Positions 13,801 to 25,800 of a stretch of DNA of 64,000 nucleotides are shown one piece after another. Source of the DNA: Dreissena polymorpha (Eukaryota; Mollusca; Bivalvia; Myida; Dreissenidae); NCBI RefSeq assembly GCF_020536995.1, contig NC_068359.1, forward strand, positions 80,860,454 through 80,924,453, written 5' to 3'. Under the pieces are notes generated by a model, which worked only from the letters and a program-made list of their open reading frames with translations, was not told the DNA's origin and searched no databases. Position 1 is the stretch's first letter. Each line of letters starts with the position of its first letter. The position numbers and the translations under genes are program-made.

Positions 13801-16800
13801 CATGCCCATCTTTAAAAACATATTTCTCACTTTCTGACTTGTTCTATAGAGGTTCTTCTTCAATGTTAATTACTCAAAAAAAGTTTATTATGTCTAAGTT
13901 ATTTTACATTATTTGTGAGCTAGGTCCAATACCCAAAAATATTTTTCATATGCTAGGATAGCTTAATTGTCCTGAATATTAATTTGTGACATTATTGTGT
14001 TATAATTACTATTGCAGAGTTAAAAGATTCATTGGATTTGGCGTTGGATCTGGAGCCAATGTCCTGACCCGATTTGCAGTAAGTCCTGCTCTTATTACAA
14101 TCAATTGTAAGGAGCCGCCATATGCAAAAATGCTTCTGTATGCAGACAGCCAGACAGCCTACATGTAGCTTCAGGCAAGCCTGTCTGGGCAGGAGCTGCA
14201 CTGTCCGCTTTTTGTATTCCCCGCCAAAGGCGTAGTGATATAGTATTGTCTTTGTCCATCCGTCGGTCTGTTAGTACGTCAGTCTGTTTGTCTGTCACAA
14301 AACTTAGCATGGCGATAATTCAGAAACTATATAAGATATCAACATGAAACTTCATGGGTGTATGAATGTCAATAAGGAAAAGTACCATGCACATGAACCA
14401 TAACCCTACACTTTCTTAAATAAGGGTTATTGCCCTTTCTTTTTGTGTATGATGTATCTTTTCAGGGCTATATCTCAGATACCATACAATTCTATAACAT
14501 GACACTTCATAGGTGTATGGATATCATAGAGGAGAAGTGCCATGCAGAAGAACCATAACCCTACACTTTCTTAAATAAGAGTTATTGCCCTTTGTTTTTA
14601 TTATTGTATAACTTTTCAGGGCTATATCTCAGATACGCTTAAAATATTCTGCATTGGTGTATAGATATCAATAAGAAGAATGGCAATCCATTAAAATTAC
14701 CCTTCACTCAAATATTTTTGTCCCCTACCGTTGAAACCGGAGGGAACTTATGGTTTGCACTCCGTCTGTCTGTCAGTCTGTCTGTCCGTCCGTCACACTT
14801 TTCTGGATCCTGTGATAACTTTAAAAGTTCTTCATATTTTTTTCATGAAACTTGAAACATGGTTAGATGGCAATATGGAGATTATGCACGTCATTTCATT
14901 TTGTTCCTATGTCAATAAAATTTTACTGCCCAAATGCTGTTGGAAATTTTAACTAAAAAGCCAACAAACATTCCAAAATATCCCAAACCCTTTATCACAT
15001 ATGAAGTGATAAATACTCATTTAAAAAAAGGTATGTTTTAGTATATTACTATGTCCATAGTGTTCTTTTACACTGTTATATCCAATTGTGTGTTTATTTT
15101 AAAAGTCTCTTATAAAAACAATACGAGATAAATATTCATTTTGTTAATCTGTGATAAGATCTCTATAATATTCCAAGTTTTATCATTGTAGCTGACCCAT
15201 CCTACAAGAGTGGACTCCCTTGTGCTGGTGAATGCCACTTCTACCAAGCCCGGCTGGATTGAGTGGGGATATCAAAAGGTAGACGAGCCCTGAGAATATA
15301 AGAAAATTATTCGCAATTTGTATATAATTGATTTTAAATCTTGTCTTTGAATCTTTTGGATTCAGACAGAAGATTGTACTTCTAAGCTGATTTCCTAATT
15401 GTTTGAAGAGTGTTTGCATCAGAAAAGCTGTATAACTTGGTACACTTTTTAACCAGGTTTTCCGAAGGAAAAAAACTGGTTATTAGATTGGCGAATGCGG
15501 GCGGAACAAGCTTGTCCGGGCCATAACTTTGTCGTTCATTGTGAGATTTTAAAATCATTTGGCACATTTGTTCACCATCATTAGGCGGTGTTTCTTGCGA
15601 AAGAATAACGTCCATATCTCCAAGGTCAAGTTCACACTTTGAGTTCAAAGGTCAAAAATGGCCATAAATGAGCTTGTCAGGGCCATAACTATGTCATTCA
15701 TTGTGAGATTTTAAAATCGTTTGGCACATTTGTTTAATAGCATTAGACGGTGTGTCGCGCGAAAGAATTACGTCAATATCTCCTAGGTCAAGGTCACACT
15801 TTGAGTTTGAAGGTCAAAAATGGCCATAAATGAGCTTGTCAGGGCCATAACTATGTCATTCATTGTGAGATTTTAAAATCATTTGGCACATTTGTTCACC
15901 ATCATGGGACGGTGTGTCGCATAAAAGAATTACGTCAATATCTCCAAGGTCAAGGTCGCCACAACAAAAAATGATTTTGAAACAAAGGGGGTTAATTATA
16001 AACAATCAGTTCAGTTTGAGTTGTCTCTCTTTATCATACTTTTTTTCACATTGAAAACCTGGTTTTGTGACAATTTTGTCCCTTGTTTGTTTTTAACTGC
16101 TTTTCATTTTCCCATTCTCATGTTTGTTGATTTCTGGATTACAAAAATGTGTAAATTTATGAGAAGTTCTGAATTTTCTTTAAAAAAAAAGAAATAATTG
16201 TTATTATGACACCCACCTATGTTCAGGTAAAATAAACATGTTTGCATAAAGTTCTGCCTAATAGAATCTTTTAATAAATGAGTAATCTTCTATATTGCTT
16301 GACTTTATAACCGTATTCCTATGATATCTCACTATAAATATTTATTTGATTTTTCACATCTTTAACTCTATACATATGATTTTCTCACCTATAACCCTAT
16401 TCATATGATTTTCTCACCTGGAACCCTAGCCATATGATTTTCTCACATATAACCCTAGCCATATGATTTTCTCACCTATAACCCTATCCATATGATTTTT
16501 TCTCCTATAACCCTATCAATATGATTTTCTCACCTATAACCCTAGCCATATGATTTTTTCACATACAACCCTACCCATATGATTTTCTCACCTATAACCA
16601 TATCAATATGATTTACTCACCTATAATCCTAGCCGTATGATTTTCTCACCTATAACCCTAGCCATATGATTTTCTCACCTATAGCCCTAGCCATATGATT
16701 GTCTCACCTATAACCCGAGCCATATGATTTTCGCATCTCTAACCCTAGCCATATGATTTACTCATCTATAACCCTAGCCATATGATTGTCTCACCTTTTA

Positions 16801-19800
16801 ATATTCAGTGATATATCACCTGTGTTTGTGTATGTATTTCAGATGAACTCCTGGTATCTGTGGAGTGGGCAGATAACCAACTTCACAGAGGAATATCTGC
16901 TTTGGCATTGGTTTGGATCGGTAAGATTGTCTCCCTGTCCAATTATCCAAACAATATTTATTGAGCAAATATCCAATGTAGTAAACGATTTCATTGTATA
17001 TTGCAAACTCTTCAAGATTCTTCTGAAAGCCATTGCACTATTCCAAATATAAGTCTTTAATTGCTGTGAGTTAATTCCATTTGAGGTATGTTAGCGCTTT
17101 GATTATGTTATTCAGTTTGGAGTCTTTAAGAGCTTTTGTCTGCTACCTCTTCATGGATTTTAGTGCTTTGATTTGTTATTCCAACTAATATAAAGTCTTT
17201 CAGTGTTTTCATTAATTGTTTCAAAACTTATGATTATGTTTGATTGTGGGATTCCAAATGAAGTGTTTTAGTGCTTAATCATGTGATTTTAATTGAAGTC
17301 TCTTAGTGCTTTGATCATGTGATTTCATTTTAAGTCAATCAGTGCTTTGATCATGTGATTTTAATAAATTTCTTGGAGTGCTTTAGTCTTGTGATTTCAA
17401 TTGAAATCTCTCAGTGCTTTAATAATGTGATTTCATTTGAAACTTTTATTTCTTTGCATATGTAAGCTATGCATATGTAATTTTAATAAATTTCTCTCAG
17501 TGTTTTAGTCATGTGATTCCAATCAAATTCTCACAATGCTTCCATTACATTATTGCAGAAAACACGTTGGGTGAACCACGACCTGGTGCACGTATACAAG
17601 GATTACATCAAGTCCATCAACCCACAGAACCTCTCCTTCTTCATTGAGTCTTACCTCAGGTTAGTTTTTAGAAATTAGAATCTTGGTTAAACTGACCTGA
17701 ATTTTACAACAAATTATTATTTTTATCGATGAACAGGAATTGATTTAACTTTTAAGAGCCAAAAACTACAGAGGTACTCGATCTCAAATTTTTATGCCCC
17801 GGTAGGGTGGCATTCAGCAGTTGAACTGTCTGTCTGTCTGTCAGTCTGTGCGTCCGACCAAAAACTTCTACATTGGCCATAACTTTTGCAATATTGAAGT
17901 ATGCAACTTGATATTCGGCATGCATGTGTATCTCATAGAGCTTCACATTTTGAGTGGTGAAAGGTCAAGGTCATCCTTCAAGGTCAAAGGTCAAATATAT
18001 GGCTTCACAGTGGCGCAGTAGAAGGCATTATTTTTCTGACAAACACATCTCGTTTTACTAATGCGATTGCTTTAGAGATTATATTCTATATTTCTTGGTT
18101 TTAAATTTAAAATCAAGGCTTACATTCAATTTATTTATAGTCGTGCAATCATGATAGTTTCTCACAACAGTCACATGGCTGCAGCATGTTTGAGCTACTT
18201 GTTTGTATTGGTTTTAATCTCATCGATTACCTTAGAAGTAGTTTATTTAAAACCCAATCAAAAGTTAACTGTTCAGCTCTTGAAATACAGTGCAGATGTT
18301 AAATGCAGTTGTTGATGTATTTCTATCCCTGGCATCCTTTTTGAACTGCCACCAATGCTATAACTTGACAATTTGTGCTTGAGTGGCAATTTTAAACAGC
18401 TGAGATGTGCAAAAGTCAACAGCGCAACTCAACTGTGAATTGGTTATGTGCATTAAGTAAGCATACAATTTAGATTAACATAAAAAGGCAATGGTAGTTT
18501 TACCAACCTGACTTTTTGATCAATTTAAAAAGGAAATGTTTATACAGTAAAACTGCAATTACTCGAGGAAGCACGGGACTGACCTTGATGCTCTAGTAAT
18601 CGCAGGTTTCAAGTAATCCATGGTATTATTTGTTTTGATTGTCTCGGTTGATTATGCTTAACTCTGACCGCAAACGCTTAATTAACATGTAAGACGGTGC
18701 TAGAGAAAGAAAAGGCTATGTAAAAATCGCTTAAGGTTACAGTATAATAAACTAAACAATAAGGATGATAGTAAATTCATTCAATTTAATCAACATACAT
18801 ACAAAACACATTATATAATGAAAAATATTCAATAAATATTCAATGTACATGTAGCATGTTTACAATAAAACACAAGGTACATACATGCACATGAACAATT
18901 ATCTGATACGCTCTGTTTTATACCATACATTTTATCATAATTATTGATTGCTGGTTATTATTTACTTATCACTAAAACTGTGTAGCTTTGATATGCATCT
19001 CAAAGGATGACAGTTTGCAGTGTTTCTCAAACTGCGACTAACTTCACACTTAATTGAGCGTCTTGCTTGCGCTGTTTTCACAACCTGAATATTTTTAGCA
19101 CCGACCAGACGAGAAAGTGTCCTCGAATAATTGCTTGTTAATAAGGTGTGAAATGCCTTTCAGGGACTGACACACGTCCTCGAGTTATCGAAAATCGCAT
19201 GTTTGAGTTATTGCGGGCATTTTTATTTAGAAATTAAAGGAAAATGTTAGGGACTTCCTTTAATGCTCGAGTTATCGCCAGTTTTCAAGAAATCGCCAGC
19301 TCGAGTTATTGCAATTCTACTGTAATTTGTTCTCACCATTTCATTCAGACACACAGATCTGAATGTCGTTCTTTGTGAGTGGTTGTTCCCATTTCAGACT
19401 CGTATATCTAAATTTGGTTCTTTACAATTTTGTCTTCCCATTTCAGATGCACAGATCTTAATGAGGTTCTTTATGATTGGTACCTCCCATTTCAGACGCA
19501 CTGATCTTTATGCTGTTCTACATGATTTGTTCTTCCCATTTCAGACGCCCAGATCTAAATGTGGTTCTAAACATTTAGTTCTTTCCGTTTCAGACGCACA
19601 GATTTAAATGTTATGCGTGAGCTTGATCCAATCAAGAAGGCAACAACGCGCACAGTGAAGTAAGTTTCCTGAGTATCAATAAAGAGTTAAAAAAAATAGT
19701 TGATGAACAAAAATCTATCAGCATATAACTTTTATTAGCTCACCTGATTGCTCAGGTGAGCTTTTGTGACCGGTCTTTGTCCGTCATACGTGCGTCCGTC

Positions 19801-22800
19801 CGTTAACATTTGTTCGTAAACACTCTAAAGGCCACATTTATTGTCCAATCTTCATGAAACTTGGTCAGATGCTTCGTCCCAATGAAATCTCGGTCGAGTT
19901 CAAAACTGGGTCGTGCCGGGTCAAAAACTAGGTAGAAAAAAACTTGTAAACACTGTAGAAGTCACATTTCATGCCCAATCTTCATGTAACAATGTTTGTC
20001 CTTATGATATGTTGGTTGAGTTTAAAAGTGGTTCCGATCCGTTGAAAACATGGCCGCCAGTGGGCGGGGCATTTTCCTTATTTAGCTATAGAGAAACCTT
20101 GTAAACACTCTGGAAGTCACAATTTTTGCCCAATCATCATGAAAGTTGGTCAAAACATTGGTTTTATTGATTTCTCGGACGTTTTCGAAATGGTCCAGAT
20201 CGGTGAAAAAACATGGCCGCCAGTGGGCGTGGCATTTTTCTCTATATGTATATAGTGAAAACATGTCAACACTCTAGAAGTCACATTTTTTGCCCAATTT
20301 TCATGAAATTTTGTCAGAACTTTTGTTTCCTAGAGACGTGAGTGAGTTTGAAAATGGTTCCGGTCAGTTGAAAAACATGGTTGACAGGGGAACGTGGCAG
20401 TTTTCCTTATATTTATATAGTAAAAAGGCTTGCAAACAATCATGAATTAAACTCATGTAACATGTGAGACAACTCTTCTAAATATTGCATTTAAGAATAC
20501 AGTAGTAACTCCCCTTTGATTATTACCGTACATTCGCGGCCATAAGTCTACCTCGGCCATAAGTCGAGGGGTATAATGTGGCTAGAAAAACTTGGTTTTT
20601 TGCCTTGACTCTGCCATAAGTCGGGGGGTAAATTTCCTCAATATCTCGGACATGATTAAGTGAAGTTTTAGTCATGGTTCTGAGGGCTTTTGTACCGGCA
20701 GTTGACATTTTTTTGGGATATTAATAATAAGAATATATTTAAAACGATACATTCAACGTTTCAATTACTAGTTATCACGAAAAATATATTTTATTGTTCA
20801 AAATCATAATAACATATCATTCATTATTTCGAACTTTATATATATTTCACAAATTAAAATTATTATCCCATTTAATGTAATAACTTTCAGCGTTTATATT
20901 ATGAGCAGATGTTTTTGTATTCAAATGTTAGTGCTATTGATGTGAGAATTCTGTAAAATCTTGAACGCAGAAATTCATTATATGGTCAAAATAATTGTAA
21001 CTTGCTCTCAAATAATCAACAACGCTTTTGCCATTATGCGTGAAACACGTGAATTTACCAACACTCGCTTCGCTCGCTATATTCGTAAATCACGAGATAC
21101 CCGAGGAATATTTTCTGCATTCTGGAAAAACGTCTTATCTAATAATACTTAGCAGATAATCGAAAGTAATTGTGTATTTAATATGTCCAATTACACTTTT
21201 TAATAATCCAGGGTGAGTGCGTAATATTATTATAATCAAACAATGAATGAAATCTTCACTCAGATAAGATCTATTTATTTACGAAACGATTATGCATTAA
21301 TTGTGGGACAGTTTTGTGAATAAATCAACGAAACCACACCTTCATCCAATCAAAAAATATACCATGTGAAGTTGAACAATAGCGATTGGTTAAAGGCGTA
21401 TCCAACGATCGAGTAATTTTTTTGATTGGTCAGAAGTAGTTTGTAGCAGAACCGTTGTGCATATCATTAACGGATAACTATTTTAGGCGTAACGCAATAA
21501 AGACAAATGATCGAAAGGATGCCAACACTACACTTTACACTTTGATTTTAGTCAAAAGGCCGAGAAGCGATAATTGGTGGCATAAAGACACCTGCACCTG
21601 TTGACAGTTTGTATTTACACGGATTAACTTTAAATGGGTACAAGTGTCAGCAGTCGATTTTCTATTGTTCTTAGCAGACAACGGACGATGTATCGATAGA
21701 CAAATTGCTATGTATAATTTTCGCCACTTTACTGTATGTCACAAATGTTTAATATTTTCGTAGTTAGTTTTACATGTTTTTATTTGGACTTATTACGAAG
21801 ATTAATGAATTCAAAAACCAATGTAAACATGAGTATTTTGTTATCGGCGGACATTTAAGTAAAAGACGAGTCGGCCTTACCGTAAACAGTCATCATTCCT
21901 CCGCTTCGGAGATTTATTACTTTAAAAAAAAAACGGCACAGAAATATGTTTTTTTATTTTTATTTAGTACCTCATCCATAAGTCGAGTTGACTTTTAAAG
22001 TCAATTTTAGGAGCGTTTTTAGGTCGACTTATGGCCGCAAATTTACGGTAATGTTTTCATAATAATACAGTGTAGTTGTGTTTCATTTATGTGTTAATTG
22101 TTATTCAAGGTTGGATGTTTTTATGCCCCTTTCGAAGAAAAGGGGGCATGTAGTGATCGGACTGTCTGTCCGTCTTTCCGTCACACATTGCATTTAGGTT
22201 TCCAAAAATGCTCATAACTTCTATGTCCCTTGAGATATAACCTTCATATTTGGTATGCATGTGTATATGGACAAGGCCTTTCCATACACACAATTTTTTT
22301 TACCCCTGTGACCTTGACGTTGAACTTGGGGTCCACGTTTAGGTTTCGAAATCTGTATTTAGGTTTCGAAAAATGCTTATAACTTCTATGTCCCTTGAGA
22401 TATAACCTTCATATTTGGTATGCATGTGTATATGGACAAGGCCTTTCCCTACACACACAATTTTTTACCCCTGTGACCTTGACCTTAAACTTAGGATCCG
22501 CGTAAAGGTTTGGAAAAATGCTTATAACTTCTATTTCCCTTGAGATATTACCTTCATATTTGGTATGCATGGATCATGCTAGGATCATGAAATTTCATAG
22601 GTACATTGATCATGAATGGCAGATGACCCCTATTAATTTTCAGGTCACTTGGTCAAAGGTCAAGGTCACAGTGACTTGAAAAGTAAAATGGTTTCCTGAT
22701 GATAAATCAAGAATAATTAGGCCAAGGATCATGAAACTTCATAGGTACATTGATCATGACTGGCAGATGACCCCTATTGATTTTCAGATCACTAGGTCAA

Positions 22801-25800
22801 AGGTCAAGGTCACAGTGACAAAAAACGTATTCACACAATGGCTGCCACTACAACTGACAGCCCATATGGGGGGCACGCATGTTTTACAAACAGCCCTTGT
22901 TTATAAATATAAACATTGGTTATTTTTGTATTTTTTTCCTGGCAAGTTGTTAAAAAGATAGAGTAAAAAAATGTTCTGAGTGTGATCTATGGTGTCTTGT
23001 TTTCTTAGTGTGATCTGAGGTGTTGTTGGATTCAGGTGTCGTTCGCTGATGTTGGTGGGTGACGACTCGCCTCACATGGACGATGTCGTTGACATGAATG
23101 GCAGAATGAACCCTGAAGAAACCGACTTTATGAAGGTATGCCTTTTCCTTGACAAATTGAGCCTGGCTCTGGAAAAACAGGCTTAATCCATGTGCGCGTG
23201 AAGTGTCATGCCAGATTAGTCTGTGCATGTTGCAGATTTTTTCTGCCTAGACTGCACAGGCTTATCTGGGACTACACTTTACGCACATGCATTATGCCCA
23301 GTTTTCTCAGAACGTGACACAATCCAAGGATTGTGGTCCATTTAGCTAGTGATGGGATGGGTCAGACAAATATTGCTGTAGCCATTCTCCGCCTATCTCT
23401 CGTTAAAAAATGAATTATCGTCGCTGTCATTCTCAAACCTCCTAGCTACAAAATGCAAACTTTTCAGGAGAGAGAAAAAAACGTCGTATTTTTTTATAAC
23501 AAGTTTTAGAAATTGAAATTTTGTAAATACAAACAAATGAAGCTGCAAAATACAGTATAAGCCTTAGACGCATAAGTCATACTGAAATTCAGAAATGGTA
23601 GCTACAATATTTTTCCACCACAGTTTTGTCATTTTTATGAGTTATGACAATTCGTCCTGATAGAAAACCTTGTAGCTGCAAATATAAAAACGTTTTTGTC
23701 AAATTTGTCCAAACGAAATGACGTACCTATAGGTGAAATGACGTCGCTACAACTTTTCGCCGGAAAAAAAGCCAATAATCAAGCTACAACATTTTGTCAC
23801 GTGGCTTTTTCAAGGGCTGTGATTGGCGTAGAGCTACGAGATATAGTACAAAACACGAGTCAGACTTCATATATTCGGAAAAGACGAAAAAACATTTTGG
23901 AGCTACGAGGTTTGACAACGACGTTATGTTCTTTAAGGACTGGTAAACCATCTTACCCAGAAAAAGTGTCATCATGTTAACTGAAATGATATGCTGAAAT
24001 AGTTTTGAATGGTGGCAAAAAATTCAAATAAACAAAGAAAATAAAAGCTTGCATATGCCCGTAAATTCGCGGCTAGACGTAGTGAATAAGGTGACCATCT
24101 AGTGACTGGGTTTGAGTATTCTTTAGATCTCCCTAAAGACACCAAGTACTGGTTCAGGTTCTAGCCAAGACACACAAACTCTACATCGTTTCAATAAGCA
24201 CTAGGCTTTTGGAGCAAAGGAGCTTAAATACATAGGTTTACAGTTTAACTTTCCCCCCTAGATTGCTGATTGTGGAGGCATGCCTCTGGAGGAGCAGCCA
24301 GGAAAAGTGTGCGAAGCATTCCGCCTCTTCCTTCAGGGCATGGGATACAGTAAGTACACCTCGTAGAGGACGCTGACAATCAAACTGTTATGAGCATTTA
24401 TTACACTTTTAACCCTTTACCACTCAGATGCACACTTTGACGTGTTTGTAATCCTTTAGGAAATCTAATTTACTTTAACCCTTTGCATGCTGGGAAATTT
24501 GTCGTCTGCTAAAATGCCGTCTGCTGAATTTCTTAAATTAGCATTTTCTGCGATTTTTTTTCAAAGAATACTATCAGAATAGCAAACAGTTTGGATCCTA
24601 AAGAGACGCCACGTTCTGTGGCGTCTCATCTGGATCCAAACTGTTTGCAAAGGCCTTTCAAAATTCAGTTCCCGCACTGAAAGGGTTAAGGCCTTTCTTA
24701 ATAGATTCAAGGTTGCCGTGGTGAAGTGGATTTGTATTTGGAATGTCATGGGTTTGACAGTGGAAGCGTTTTTTTAGGTCTCCAGGTTTTAGTCCCAGGA
24801 AACAGGCTGGAGAGTGTTTCAAATAAGCCCTAGGCTTTAAACGCAGTCGAGCTAAAATCAATAGATTTAAACTAATAGATTCAAGTTTTAAAGGCTTCAT
24901 TTCCAATTCTACATTACTGATGAGTAGCAAACAACAGAAAACCTGACCAGACTGTGAATAACTTGCAGACTGTTCTGGTCTCATGCTGGTTGCTTATATT
25001 TATTTTCACTTTGCTACTGAGAGAGAAAGGGTTAATTACGCACTTAAATTGTTTCCTGTATTTTTGTTTAATTTTAGTGGGATGAATCTGCAACCTTTTT
25101 AGTTTTTGCTCAGTTTTATGTTTTACAAATTTATTGAAAGCGTAAAGATTATTTAAGTTGGATATAATGTTTTTCTTTCCTTTCCAGTTCCAACGATAAT
25201 ATTGTCAATGTCACTGTATTTTATTAATTGAATATGTCCATGCATATTATCAGGCTGATGTTGTTAAGCCATCGTGATATGATGCTGTGTCATATTAAAT
25301 AGAAAACAAACAAAAAAGTGAAACTCTGCCATTTTTCCAATTGATCAGTTGACAAGCATAATTTGCTTCAGTTTTGTATTTGTCAAACGTTGTTTGTTAA
25401 TGTATTAAACCCTTTCCCCATAAGAAGCAAAGTAAAAATGGCTTTTGCAACCAGCATAGAACCAGAACAGCCTGCGAGTAACTCGCAGTATTTTCAGGTT
25501 TTATGCTTTTTGCTGCGCATCAGTATCTAAGGGTTTGAAATCAAGCCTTTAAAGCTTGAATCTACATGTAGTAAGAAAGGTCTTTAATTAATTTTAACTT
25601 TCTGAGGGACTACACATGTGTGAAAATACGTATCTGAGTGGTAAAGGGTTAGACTAACTAAATTACCTAGTTGAAATCATCAGATTAGGTCCTGTCGTTT
25701 TTGCTATGCACAGTTTTCCTATTGACAAAATTGTCTTGTCAGAGGTGACACACATGTTCAACTTCTGTTTACTAACAGTTAAATGCATGTTCTATCTTTA

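Larger units (their letters stand above)
24413..25031 (+). mobile_element. TTAA MITE family 3, interrupted by two younger insertions
   Basis: Flanked by TTAA (24409-24412 and 25032-25035). Begins CCCTTTACCACTCAG, ends GAGAGAAAGGG. The expected interior is split at 24475 by a family-1 MITE and again at 24712 by a SINE. Confidence 0.85.
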
